The notes under the pieces were generated by a model, which had not been told where the DNA came from, did not search any database, and saw only the letters and a list, made by a program, of their open reading frames with translations. Below, one piece after another: positions 50,667 through 59,332 of a stretch of DNA of 64,000 bases (within the stretch, counting starts at the first letter, position 1; each line of letters opens with the position of its first letter). This stretch comes from Nocardia asteroides (GTDB lineage Bacteria; Actinomycetota; Actinomycetes; Mycobacteriales; Mycobacteriaceae). The translations under genes and the position numbers were made by a program. The stretch is taken from assembly GCF_021183625.1 (NCBI RefSeq), contig NZ_CP089214.1, forward strand, positions 2,728,001-2,792,000, in the 5' to 3' direction.

Positions 50667-52418
50667 TCAGCCGCGCGGGGCGCGGCCTGCGGCGACCTCG
50701 GCCGGGTAGCCGGCGCGGAACGGCACGTAGCCGGCCGCCCTGCCGTCCAGCACGTACAGCTCGCCGTCGGCGTCCGGGTCGAAGCCCTGGTTCCGCAGCT
50801 CCACCTTGCGGCTCTTGAAGGTCGAGGTCTGCTCCAGCTCGCCGACCACCCGGACGAAGAGCGGGCGGGCGTACCCGGGCAGCCGGTCGTACACCAGCGC
50901 GGCGAGCGCAGCGCCGTCGAACTCGGCGTCCGGGCGCAGCACCACCGCCGCCATCCCGGCCCTGCCGTCCGCGCCGGGCACCTCGACCCCGTACACGACG
51001 GCCTGCGCGAGCTCGGGGGCCGCGCCGAGCGCACCCTCCACCTCGGTGGTCGCCACGTTCTCGCCCTTCCAGCGGAAGGTGTCGCCGACCCGGTCCACGA
51101 AGGCGATGTGGAACCAGCCCTGGTCGCGCACCAGGTCGCCGGTGTCGAACCAGACGTCGCCGCGGCGGAAGCCGTCGCGCACCAGCTTGGCCTCGCCCGC
51201 CGCCGGGTCGGTGTAGCCGTCGAACGGGGTGAGCCTGGTGACCTTGGCGAGCAGCAGCCCGGCCTCGCCGGTGCGCACCCGGCGCAGCTTCCCGTCCCGG
51301 CCGCGGCGCGGTCCGCCCGCCTCCTCGTCGTACTCGACAACGGCGTACGGCAGCGGCCCGAACCCGGCGGTGCGCGGCACCCCGAACCCGTTCACGAAGG
51401 CGATATTGCCCTCGCTGGCCCCGTAGAACTCGACGATCCGGCGCACCCGGAAGCGGCGCTGGAAATCGTCCCAGAGCTCCGGGCGCAGCCCGTTGCCGAC
51501 GGCGAGCCGCACCCGGTGCCCGCGGTCGGTGGCGCGCTCCGGCTGGTTCAGCAGGTAGCGGCAGAGTTCGCCGATGTAGACGAAGGCGGTGGCGCGCTCC
51601 CGGATCACCTCGTCCCAGAACCGGGAGACCGAGAAACTCCGGCCGAGCGCGAGCGTCGCGTTGCCCGCGAGCACCGAGGCGAGCGCGACCGTGAGCGCGT
51701 TGTTGTGGTAGAGCGGCAGGCAGCAGTAGAGCGTGTCCGAGCCGCGCAGCCGCACCCCGAACCCGCCGAGCCCGGACATCGCCCTGCTCCAGCGCAGGTG
51801 TGTCATGACGCTGGCCTTCGGCATGCCGGTGGTGCCGGAGGTGAAGATCAGGAAGGCGCGCTCGCTCGCCCGCACCCGCGCGCAGGCGGGCGGGTCGTCG
51901 GCGGCGGCGGTGCGCGCCCGCTCGGCCAGCTCCTCGGCCGCGAGCAGGTTGCCCGGGCGCTCGTCCAGGGAGTCCAGCGCCTCCGCGCACTCCGCCCCCG
52001 CGACCAGCACCCGGCTCGCCAGCAGCTCGATGCTGTGCGCGAGCACCTCGCCGCGCTGGTGGTGGTTGAGCAGCCCGGCGGTGGCGCCGAGTTTGACCGT
52101 CGCGAGCACCGCGAAGAGCGCCTCCGGCCGGTTCTGCAGCAGGATCCCGACCACGTCGCCGCGGCGCACCCCGGCCGCGGTGAGCACCGCGGCGTACCGG
52201 TTCACCTCGGCGTTCGCCTCGCGGTAGGTGAAGGCGGCGCCCTCGAAGCGCAGGAACACCCGGTCCGGAACGCTGTGCGCGACCTGCTGGAAGGCGAACC
52301 CCACCGAGCGGGCGTGCAGCAGCCCGAAGGCGTTGCGCAGCATGGCAGGCGCGTCCGGCACCATGCCGGGCAGCCGGGTGACGATGTCGAGCAGGCCGAC
52401 CGTCGACGGGGTGCTCAC
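50667..52418 (-). CDS. fadD6: Very-long-chain acyl-CoA synthetase / fatty acid transport protein type (FadD6)
   Basis: 583 aa from GTG 52418 with GGAGAACC upstream. The ANL signature IFTSGTTGMPKA lies near 190-201, with EFYGASEGN, WFDTGDLV and DRVGDTFRWKGENV, all typical of the FATP/FadD6 subgroup that couples uptake and activation of fatty acids. The N-terminal 45 residues carry an extra amphipathic helix. It lies in the conserved Rv1205-Rv1208 order. Confidence 0.9.
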   Translation of the reverse strand: MSTPSTVGLLDIVTRLPGMVPDAPAMLRNAFGLLHARSVGFAFQQVAHSVPDRVFLRFEGAAFTYREANAEVNRYAAVLTAAGVRRGDVVGILLQNRPEALFAVLATVKLGATAGLLNHHQRGEVLAHSIELLASRVLVAGAECAEALDSLDERPGNLLAAEELAERARTAAADDPPACARVRASERAFLIFTSGTTGMPKASVMTHLRWSRAMSGLGGFGVRLRGSDTLYCCLPLYHNNALTVALASVLAGNATLALGRSFSVSRFWDEVIRERATAFVYIGELCRYLLNQPERATDRGHRVRLAVGNGLRPELWDDFQRRFRVRRIVEFYGASEGNIAFVNGFGVPRTAGFGPLPYAVVEYDEEAGGPRRGRDGKLRRVRTGEAGLLLAKVTRLTPFDGYTDPAAGEAKLVRDGFRRGDVWFDTGDLVRDQGWFHIAFVDRVGDTFRWKGENVATTEVEGALGAAPELAQAVVYGVEVPGADGRAGMAAVVLRPDAEFDGAALAALVYDRLPGYARPLFVRVVGELEQTSTFKSRKVELRNQGFDPDADGELYVLDGRAAGYVPFRAGYPAEVAAGRAPRG

Positions 52419-52431
52419 CGCGGTTCTCCTC

Positions 52432-52989
52432 TCAGGCGGACGCGGGCTCCAGCGCCGCGAAGGCGGACGGCAGGTCGGGGGCCACCACCACCCGGTCCAG
52501 CGCCGCCGCGGTGACGAAGCCGCGGTCGCGCAGGGTCGCGATCCAGTCGAGCAGCCCGGTGTAGAAGCCGTCGGCGTCCAGCAGGACCACCGGTTTGCCG
52601 TGCTCGCCGAGGTAGCCGCCGGTCCAGGTCTCGAAGAACTCCTCCAGGGTGCCGATGCCGCCGGGCAGCACGAGGAAGGCGTCCGCGCGCTCTTCCATGA
52701 CCTGCTTGCGCTGGCGCATGGTGTCGGTGACGACCAGCTCGTCGGAGTCGACGTCGGCGACCTCCTGGTGCACCAGGTGCTTCGGGATGACGCCGAGCGT
52801 GTGCGCGCCGCCCGCCCGCGCCGCGGTGGCGACCGCGCCCATCATCGAGACGTGCCCGCCGCCGGAGACCAGCCGCCAGCCGCGGTGCGCGATCTCGGTG
52901 CCGACGCGGGCCGCGAGCCGCACGTACTCCGGGTCGGTGGTGCTTGCCGAGCAGTACACGCAGACGGCGTACCCGTTCGCAGCGGTCAC
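52432..52989 (-). CDS. LOG-family cytokinin riboside 5'-monophosphate phosphoribohydrolase (Rv1205-like)
   Basis: 185 aa from GTG 52989 overlapping the previous stop. It starts with AVCVYCSAS, then LVSGGGHVSMMG and the family active-site PGGIGTLEEFFETW with the catalytic R/E pair (RQRKQVM upstream). It releases adenine-type bases from nucleotide monophosphates; the M. tuberculosis homologue makes cytokinins. Coupled by 4-nt overlap to a second LOG-fold gene. Confidence 0.9.
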   Translation of the reverse strand: MTAANGYAVCVYCSASTTDPEYVRLAARVGTEIAHRGWRLVSGGGHVSMMGAVATAARAGGAHTLGVIPKHLVHQEVADVDSDELVVTDTMRQRKQVMEERADAFLVLPGGIGTLEEFFETWTGGYLGEHGKPVVLLDADGFYTGLLDWIATLRDRGFVTAAALDRVVVAPDLPSAFAALEPASA

Positions 52990-53780
52990 CACTCGTCCTC
53001 GGTGCCGAGCGCGTCCACCTTGCCGGTGCCGCCGGAGGTGCGGATGATCTCCACCACCTCGGCGACGTCGTCGGTGACGTAGAGCAGGTCCAGGTCCTCC
53101 GGCGAGATCTTGCCGGAGGCGGCCAGCGAGTCCCGGATCCAGTCGACCAGCCCGCCCCAGAACCTGGTGCCGAAGAGCACGATCGGGAACCGGGTGACCT
53201 TGCGGGTCTGGACCAGGGTGAGCGCCTCGAAGAGCTCGTCCAGGGTGCCGAAACCGCCGGGGAGGCAGACGAATGCCTGCGAGTACTTGACGAACATGGT
53301 CTTGCGCACGAAGAAGTAGCGGAAATTGATGCCGAGGTCGACCCACTCGTTCAGCCCCTGCTCGAACGGCAGCTCGATGCCGAGCCCGATCGAGTAGCCG
53401 CCCGCCTCGCAGGCGCCGCGGTTCGCGGCCGCCATCGCGCCCGGCCCGCCGCCGGTGATCACCGCGTACCCCGCCTCGGCCAGCGCCGCGCCGATGGCGA
53501 GCCCGGCCTGGTACTCCGGGTGCTCCTCCCCGGTGCGCGCCGAGCCGAAGACGGTGACCGCGCGCGGCACCTCGGCGAGCGCGCCGAACCCCTCGACGAA
53601 CTCGGCCTGGATGCGCAGCACCCGCCACGGGTCGGTGTGCACCCAGTCCGAATCGCCGCGCCTGTCGAGCAGGTTGCGATCGGCGGTGCTGCCGTCCCGG
53701 CGCGCCCTGCGGAAGACGAGCGGGCCGCGAAACCTGGTGGAGGGCCTGCGCTGACCGGCAGCTTCGGCGTCGGTGGACAT
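52986..53780 (-). CDS. TIGR00730/LOG-like Rossmann-fold protein, longer paralogue
   Basis: 264 aa from ATG 53780 (hexamer TAGCGT 7 nt upstream supports this start). After a 55-residue N-terminal extension it shows VTVFGSART, VITGGGPGAMAAANRGA, and CLPGGFGTLDELFEALTLVQ. This is the larger lysine-decarboxylase-like LOG subgroup. Probably also a nucleotide phosphoribohydrolase. The short LOG gene follows immediately. Confidence 0.88.
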   Translation of the reverse strand: MSTDAEAAGQRRPSTRFRGPLVFRRARRDGSTADRNLLDRRGDSDWVHTDPWRVLRIQAEFVEGFGALAEVPRAVTVFGSARTGEEHPEYQAGLAIGAALAEAGYAVITGGGPGAMAAANRGACEAGGYSIGLGIELPFEQGLNEWVDLGINFRYFFVRKTMFVKYSQAFVCLPGGFGTLDELFEALTLVQTRKVTRFPIVLFGTRFWGGLVDWIRDSLAASGKISPEDLDLLYVTDDVAEVVEIIRTSGGTGKVDALGTEDEW

Positions 53781-53853
53781 GCGCCCCACGCTACCGGCCG
53801 CGACCTCGCCCGAGCGCGGGGACCGAGTTGTTCGCCCGGCTGTTGCCCCGGCG

Positions 53854-54951
53854 TCACGCGCCGTCGGTCAGGTACCCCCTGAGCACCTCGGTGACCTGGG
53901 TGATCTGCCGCACCGGCACCCGCTCGTCGCGCTTGTGCGCCAGGTTCGGATCGCCGGGCCCGAGGTTCACCGCCGGGATGCCGCGGGCCGCGAACCGGGC
54001 CACATCGGTCCAGCCGTACTTGGCCCGCACCCCGCCGCCGCCCTGCTTGCGCACCGCCGCGATCAGGTCGGCCGCCGCCGGCGCTCGCAACCCCGGCAGC
54101 GCGCCCGCCGCCGAGTCGGTGACCTCCAGCTCCAGCTCCAGCCCGGAGAAGACCTCGGCGACGTGCTCGGCGGCCTGCTGCACCGAGCGGTCGGGGGCGA
54201 AGCGGAAGTTCACCTCGACCTCGGCGGCGTCCGGCACCACATTGCCGGCGACCCCGCCGCCGACCCGCACCGCGGAGAGCCCCTCACGGTAGACGCAGCC
54301 GTCGATGTCGACCTCGCGGCCGCGGTAGCTCGACAGCCGCTCCAGCACCGGGGCGAGCCGGTGGATGGCATTGTCCCCCAGCCACGACCGGGCCGAGTGC
54401 GCGCGCACGCCCGCGGTGCTGAGCTTGGCCCGCAGCGTGCCCTGGCAGCCGGCCTCGACCCAGCCCGCCGACGGCTCGCCGAGGATCGCGAGGTCGGCCT
54501 CCAGCCACTCGGGGAGGTCACGCTCGATGCTGTTGAGGCCGTTGTAGCGGGCCGCGATCTCCTCGCAGTCGTAGAAGATCAGGGTGAGATCACAGACCGG
54601 ATCGGCCACGGTGGCGGCGAGGTGCAGGAAGACCGCGTCGCCGGATTTCATGTCCACGGTGCCGCAACCGGCCAGCACCCGGTGGCCGTCCTCCATGACG
54701 TAGTGGCTGGGCAGGTTCTCCGCGATCGGCACGGTGTCCAGGTGCCCGGCCAGGATCACCCGATCCCGCCTGCCGCGGTCGGTACGTGCGAGGACGACAT
54801 TGCCGTGCCGCAGCACGGTGAAGCCCGAGGTCTGTTCGCGCAGCGCGGTTTCCACCACGTCGGTGATGGCCGCCTCGTCCCGGGAAACACTCGGGATGTC
54901 GACGAGGGCGGCGGTCAGCTCGATCGGGTCGGCGCGCAGGTCGATGCTCAC
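53854..54951 (-). CDS. dapE: Succinyl-diaminopimelate desuccinylase
   Basis: 365 aa. M20 peptidase metal ligands: AGHLDTVP with H70 and D72, [12 protein letters not shown] with the bridging aspartate, FYDCEEIA with the catalytic glutamate pair, and a late H in LAHKRDE. It makes LL-diaminopimelate for lysine and peptidoglycan. Leaderless start at GTG 54951. In mycobacteria dapE and dapD are adjacent; here a three-gene cassette separates them. Confidence 0.92.
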   Translation of the reverse strand: MSIDLRADPIELTAALVDIPSVSRDEAAITDVVETALREQTSGFTVLRHGNVVLARTDRGRRDRVILAGHLDTVPIAENLPSHYVMEDGHRVLAGCGTVDMKSGDAVFLHLAATVADPVCDLTLIFYDCEEIAARYNGLNSIERDLPEWLEADLAILGEPSAGWVEAGCQGTLRAKLSTAGVRAHSARSWLGDNAIHRLAPVLERLSSYRGREVDIDGCVYREGLSAVRVGGGVAGNVVPDAAEVEVNFRFAPDRSVQQAAEHVAEVFSGLELELEVTDSAAGALPGLRAPAAADLIAAVRKQGGGGVRAKYGWTDVARFAARGIPAVNLGPGDPNLAHKRDERVPVRQITQVTEVLRGYLTDGA

Positions 54952-54957
54952 GGCGTC

Positions 54958-54963
54958 AGCCTA
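54958..54963 (-). promoter_or_regulatory. -10 hexamer TAGGCT, leaderless promoter of dapE
   Basis: On the minus strand TAGGCT, 6 nt (GACGCC), GTG 54951. Confidence 0.55.
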
Positions 54964-55028
54964 CGTCCAGTTCGCCGCGCGGATGCCGTGCCATCATGGT
55001 CGCGGCCGGGGCGAGGAGAAGGGGTGTG

Positions 55029-56000
55029 ATGACCGCGAGACCGACCAAGGCGGACGTGGCCAGGCAGGCCGGTGTCTCCACGGCGACCGTCAGCTACGTC
55101 CTGAACGACGTCCCCGGCCGCTCGATCTCCGAGCAGACCAGGGCCGCGGTCCGGCGCGCCGCCGACGAACTCGGCTACCGCCCCAATCTCGCGGCCCGCA
55201 ACCTGGCCCGCCGGCGCAGCGGCGTCGTGCTCTTCGTGCTCCCGCAGGTGGCGCTGAACGCGCTGGCGATCGAGGTGAGCACCAGGATGACGACCGAGCT
55301 CGCGCGCCGCGGCGTCATGCAGGTGCTCCTCTTCGACACCGGCGACGAGGCCGCCGTCGTGAACGCCATCACCGACCTGGACCCGGTCGCCGTGACCGGC
55401 GTCTACCCGCTGCAGGGCGCCGCGCTCGCCGCCGTCGAGGCGGCCCGCATCCCCAACTTCCACCTGGGCAGCAGCCGCCTCGCCGACCTCGGCAACCTGC
55501 ACCTCACCGCGGGCGAGGTCCGGATCGCGCACCTGGTGGAGCGCGGGCACCGGCGGCTGGCCTACGCCTTCTCCCCCGACGAGTCGGTGCGCCCGATCGG
55601 CGAGTACTGGCTGGCCGGGCTGCGCACCGCAATGACCGCCCGCGGGCTGCCCGAGCCGGAACTCGCCGAGGTACGCACGGCGAACGCGGCCCAGGTCGTG
55701 ACCGAGTGGCGGGAGCGCGGGGTCACCGCGGTGTGCGCGCAGAACGACGACACCGCCTTCGTCGTCCAGCACGGCATGCGCCAGGCCGGGCTGGAGTGCC
55801 CGCGCGACCTGGCGGTGATCGGCGTCGACGCCATCCCGCTCGGCGAGGTCGCCGCGCCGCCGCTCACCTCGGTCGCCTTCGCCGCCGACGCCATCGTCGA
55901 CATCGCCACCGCGGCCTTCATGACCGCGCTCGGCTACCCCACCGAGGCGGAGGCCACCGGCGCCGACCTGGTCGTGCTGCAGGTCCGCGAATCCACCTGA
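55029..56000 (+). CDS. LacI-family transcriptional regulator
   Basis: 323 aa from ATG 55029, preceded by GAGGAGAAGG. The N-terminal helix-turn-helix KADVARQAGVSTATVSYVLN and the NLAARNLARRRSG hinge are typical; the periplasmic-binding-like domain follows (VLPQV..., AHLVERGHRRLAY, VIGVDAIPLGE). It should repress genes via a palindrome with central CG. The exact palindrome GGTTACGCGCGTAACC occurs 8 nt downstream of its stop, in front of the next gene, and again at 57143. Confidence 0.92.
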   Translation: MTARPTKADVARQAGVSTATVSYVLNDVPGRSISEQTRAAVRRAADELGYRPNLAARNLARRRSGVVLFVLPQVALNALAIEVSTRMTTELARRGVMQVLLFDTGDEAAVVNAITDLDPVAVTGVYPLQGAALAAVEAARIPNFHLGSSRLADLGNLHLTAGEVRIAHLVERGHRRLAYAFSPDESVRPIGEYWLAGLRTAMTARGLPEPELAEVRTANAAQVVTEWRERGVTAVCAQNDDTAFVVQHGMRQAGLECPRDLAVIGVDAIPLGEVAAPPLTSVAFAADAIVDIATAAFMTALGYPTEAEATGADLVVLQVREST

Positions 56001-56007
56001 TTTCTCC

Positions 56008-56023
56008 GGTTACGCGCGTAACC
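56008..56023. promoter_or_regulatory. 16-nt perfect palindrome GGTTACGCGCGTAACC
   Basis: Lies between the LacI gene and the kinase gene start at 56069. The central CpG and size are as expected of a LacI-family operator. The inner 14 nt recur at 57143-57156. Confidence 0.7.
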
Positions 56024-56068
56024 TCTCCCGAGAATGCAGTTCTCCTCGATGGCTGAGAGAGGTTCTCG

Positions 56069-57133
56069 ATGACGCACGACCTCCCGATCCCCGCCGACTG
56101 GGCGGAGATCACCCCGGAGTGGATGACCGCGGCGCTCGCCGCCGACTTCCCCGGCGTCCGGGTGACCGCGGTGCAGGTGACGCTGCGCGACGACGGCACC
56201 AACCGCCGCGCCCGGCTCGGCCTGGAGTACGCGGGCACGCCCGGCCCGCGCTCGGTGTTCGTCAAGGCCGCCGACCCCGCGCACAAAGAGCTGATCAAGA
56301 TGACCAGCGGCATGTACCACGAACCGCGGCTTTTCCAGAGCGGACTGCCGCTCCCCATCGAGCACCCGGCCGTGCACACCGCGCTGATCGACGAGCAGCG
56401 CGAGGACTTCCTGCTGGTCATGGAGGATCTCGCCGAACGCGGCGCCGACCCCCGCGACGCCACCCGCCCGCTCACCGTCGACCAGGCCGCCGACGGCGTA
56501 CGCGCCCTGGCCCGGCTGCACGGCACCTACTGGGGCGTCCGGCTGGAGCAGCACCCGGAGCTCGCCTGGCTGGAGCCCTTCGTCCCGTGGGACGGCATGG
56601 AGATCGCCCCGCTGCCCGCCGCGCTCGACCGGCTCCCCGACGCCCCGCCCGCCGTACGCGAGCTGACCATCGGCGCGCTGATCGACGACATCTGGAAGCC
56701 GTACATCGCGAGCCTCACCACCGGCCCGCAGACGCTGCTGCACGGCGACGCGCACATCGGCAACACCTACCTGCTCGACGGCGCCCGGGTCGGCTTCCTC
56801 GACTGGCAGGTGGCAAGGCGCGGCTCCTGGTCGCTCGACCTCGGCTACTTCCTGCAGGGCTCGCTCACCATCGAGGACCGGCGGCGCGCCGAGACCGACC
56901 TGCTCGCCGAGTACCGCGGCGCACTGGAGCTCCCGGCCGCCGAGCTGCCGTCGGCGACCGAGATCAGGGACGGCTACCGCGCCTCCGTCGCACACGGGCT
57001 GACGCTCTGGCTCTGCACCGCGAGCGCGGGCGAGCTCTGGCAGCGCCCGGACATCGCGCTGGCGCTGGCCGAGCGGTACGCCGCCGCCTACGCCGACCTG
57101 GACACCGCGGGCGCACTCGCAGCACACCGTTGA
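56069..57133 (+). CDS. Phosphotransferase of the aminoglycoside/ecdysteroid-kinase-like (APH) superfamily
   Basis: 354 aa, ATG with GAGAGG upstream. The kinase-like fold has VFVKAAD (ATP-contacting lysine), LVMEDL hinge, the catalytic loop LLHGDAHIGN (HGDxHxxN) and the metal-binding DWQ. Family members phosphorylate hydroxyls on small molecules such as sterols or aminoglycosides. It sits between two copies of the palindrome and between a LacI and a PucR-type regulator, so its expression is probably tightly induced by its substrate. Confidence 0.85.
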   Translation: MTHDLPIPADWAEITPEWMTAALAADFPGVRVTAVQVTLRDDGTNRRARLGLEYAGTPGPRSVFVKAADPAHKELIKMTSGMYHEPRLFQSGLPLPIEHPAVHTALIDEQREDFLLVMEDLAERGADPRDATRPLTVDQAADGVRALARLHGTYWGVRLEQHPELAWLEPFVPWDGMEIAPLPAALDRLPDAPPAVRELTIGALIDDIWKPYIASLTTGPQTLLHGDAHIGNTYLLDGARVGFLDWQVARRGSWSLDLGYFLQGSLTIEDRRRAETDLLAEYRGALELPAAELPSATEIRDGYRASVAHGLTLWLCTASAGELWQRPDIALALAERYAAAYADLDTAGALAAHR

Positions 57134-57142
57134 TAACCGGCG

Positions 57143-57156
57143 GTTACGCGCGTAAC
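57143..57156. promoter_or_regulatory. 14-nt perfect palindrome GTTACGCGCGTAAC
   Basis: Second copy of the motif at 56008-56023, 9 nt after the kinase stop and 56 nt before the PucR-like gene start at 57213. Confidence 0.7.
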
Positions 57157-57212
57157 GTCTCCGAGTAACACCGTTATCGCCTGGTAGGCGCCGAGCAGTG
57201 GAGGAGCCTGTC

Positions 57213-58388
57213 GTGACCGTCACCCTGCCGGAACGCGAACTACTCGAGATCGCGGCGCTCGACGCGCCGGACGAGGTGACCGCGCTCACCAGGCAGTGCC
57301 TGGCGGCGGCGCTCGCCACCGCCGACGGCGACGACACCACCGAGCACATCGCCGAGATCGAGCGCGCCGCGGCGGGCTGGGCCAGGACCGGCGTGCCGAT
57401 CGACGCCGTCCACCACGCCGTGCACTCCGGCTACCGGATCGGCCTCGACCTGGTGGCCGCCCGCCGCACCGAGGGCGAGGTGCGCCGCGACGACTACGAC
57501 ACCCTGGTGGCCGGGATGCGCGCCATGCTGACCGCGCTCGACCGGATGACCACCGCGATCAGCATGGCCTACGTCCGCGAGCTGCGCTCCGCCGCCGCCG
57601 ACCACCACACCGCCGTGCACACCCTCACCTCCGCGCTGCTCGGCGGCTACTCCACCAGCACCATGACGCGCGAGTGCGGCATCGAGCCCGCCGAGCGGTA
57701 CGCCGTGCTCGCGCTGCAGATCCCCACCCACCCCGACGCCGCCGACCCCGCGCTCGACGGCGACGTCGTGGTCCGGCGCACCCTGCGCCGCGCCCAGGCC
57801 GCGCTCGCCGCGCACGCGGGGCGCGACACCCTCGCCCTGCTCAGCGTGGACGGCGGCACCGTGCTGCTGCCCGCGCACACCGTCAACGACGCCTCGCTGG
57901 AGGCGCTGATCGCCGAGCTGACCGCGGCCGCCAGGGTGCCGATCACCGCCACCGTCGTGCACGCCGACAAGCACGCCATTCCCGACGCCGCCGACCGCGC
58001 GCACCAGCTGCTCGACACCGTCACCCTGATCGGCGCCCGCGGCGGGCTGCACCGCTTCGAGCGCATGGCCCTCGAATTCCAGCTCACCAGGCCCGGCCCG
58101 GCCCGCGACTGCCTCGCCGCCATCCTGAACCCGCTGGACGAGCACCCCGAGCTGCTCGCCACGCTGCGCACGCACCTGGAGAACGACTTCAACCGCCAGC
58201 TGACCGCGCGGCAGCTGCACATCCACGCCAATACCGTCGACCACCGGCTCAAGCGGATCGCCCAGTTCACCGGGCTCGACCCCACCTGCGGCGCCGACAT
58301 CTGGAAGCTGCGCTCGGCCCTGGTCGCGCGGTCGGCGGACGTGGCGGCACCACGCGCCGGTGGCGATCGGTACGCTCTCTCGACGTGA
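57213..58388 (+). CDS. PucR/CdaR-type transcriptional regulator with C-terminal helix-turn-helix
   Basis: 391 aa from GTG 57213, with GGAGGAG 7 nt upstream. A helical N-terminal sensor-like domain (about 30-140) is followed by a GGDEF-like degenerate region and the C-terminal PucR helix-turn-helix: [20 protein letters not shown]. Such proteins act on their own operon and respond to small ligands. It is the third gene of the cassette inserted between dapE and dapD; its last bases overlap the dapD start. Confidence 0.87.
   Translation: MTVTLPERELLEIAALDAPDEVTALTRQCLAAALATADGDDTTEHIAEIERAAAGWARTGVPIDAVHHAVHSGYRIGLDLVAARRTEGEVRRDDYDTLVAGMRAMLTALDRMTTAISMAYVRELRSAAADHHTAVHTLTSALLGGYSTSTMTRECGIEPAERYAVLALQIPTHPDAADPALDGDVVVRRTLRRAQAALAAHAGRDTLALLSVDGGTVLLPAHTVNDASLEALIAELTAAARVPITATVVHADKHAIPDAADRAHQLLDTVTLIGARGGLHRFERMALEFQLTRPGPARDCLAAILNPLDEHPELLATLRTHLENDFNRQLTARQLHIHANTVDHRLKRIAQFTGLDPTCGADIWKLRSALVARSADVAAPRAGGDRYALST
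58371..58376 (+). promoter_or_regulatory. -10 hexamer TACGCT inside the regulator gene, for dapD
   Basis: TACGCT lies 8 nt before the dapD GTG at 58385, within the last codons of the PucR-like gene. It could give dapD transcription that does not depend on the cassette. Confidence 0.4.
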
Positions 58389-59332
58389 GCACTCAGGGAG
58401 CAGCAGCAGTCGGCATCGCCACCGTGACCTCGTCCGGGACCGTTCTGGACACCTGGTACCCGGCCCCGGAGCTCGGCAGCTTCGACAGCACCGGCACCGA
58501 GCGGCTGGACGCGCCGCCCGCCGAGTACTCCACCCTGGTCGGCCCCGACGACGCGCGCGATGTCGAGGTGGTCGCCGTGCGCACCACCATCGCCGACCTC
58601 TCGGCCCCCCCGGTCGACGCGCACGACGTCTACCTGCGGCTGCACCTGCTCTCGCACCGGCTCGTCCAGCCGCACGGGCTCAACCTGGACGGTCAGTTCG
58701 GGCTGCTCGCCAATGTCGTGTGGACCAACCACGGCCCCGCCGCGGTGGACGGGTTCGAGAACGTCCGGCTGCGGCTGCGCGGCCGGGGGCCGGTGACCGT
58801 GTACAGCATCGACAAGTTCCCGCGGATGGTCGACTACGTGGTGCCCACCGGAGTGCGGATCGGTGACGCCGACCGGGTCCGGCTCGGCGCGCACCTGGCC
58901 GCCGGGACCACCGTCATGCACGAGGGATTCGTGAACTTCAATGCCGGGACGCTCGGCACGTCGATGGTCGAGGGCCGGATCTCGGCCGGTGTCGTGGTCG
59001 GGGACGGGGCGGATGTGGGTGGCGGCGCCTCCACCATGGGCACGCTCTCCGGAGGCGGCACCACCGTGATCTCGGTCGGCGCGCGCTCGCTGCTCGGCGC
59101 CAACTCCGGGCTCGGCATTCCGCTCGGCGACGACTGCGTGCTCGAGGCGGGGCTCTACCTCACCGCGGGCACCAAGGTCTCGACGCCGGACGGGACGATC
59201 GTCAAGGCGGCACAGCTGAGCGGGCAGCCGAACCTGCTGTTCCGGCGGAACTCGCAGTCCGGCGCGGTCGAGGTGGTTTCGCGCACCGGCACCGGAATCG
59301 AGCTGAATTCCGCGCTGCACGCGCACAACTAG
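58385..59332 (+). CDS. dapD: 2,3,4,5-tetrahydropyridine-2,6-dicarboxylate N-succinyltransferase
   Basis: 315 aa, GTG overlapping the PucR stop (GTGA). An N-terminal alpha/beta domain is followed by the left-handed beta helix with hexapeptides and the [14 protein letters not shown] and [14 protein letters not shown] motifs characteristic of actinobacterial DapD. It succinylates tetrahydrodipicolinate in the diaminopimelate pathway. The stop shares CTAG with fadD36. Confidence 0.93.
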   Translation: MSTQGAAAVGIATVTSSGTVLDTWYPAPELGSFDSTGTERLDAPPAEYSTLVGPDDARDVEVVAVRTTIADLSAPPVDAHDVYLRLHLLSHRLVQPHGLNLDGQFGLLANVVWTNHGPAAVDGFENVRLRLRGRGPVTVYSIDKFPRMVDYVVPTGVRIGDADRVRLGAHLAAGTTVMHEGFVNFNAGTLGTSMVEGRISAGVVVGDGADVGGGASTMGTLSGGGTTVISVGARSLLGANSGLGIPLGDDCVLEAGLYLTAGTKVSTPDGTIVKAAQLSGQPNLLFRRNSQSGAVEVVSRTGTGIELNSALHAHN

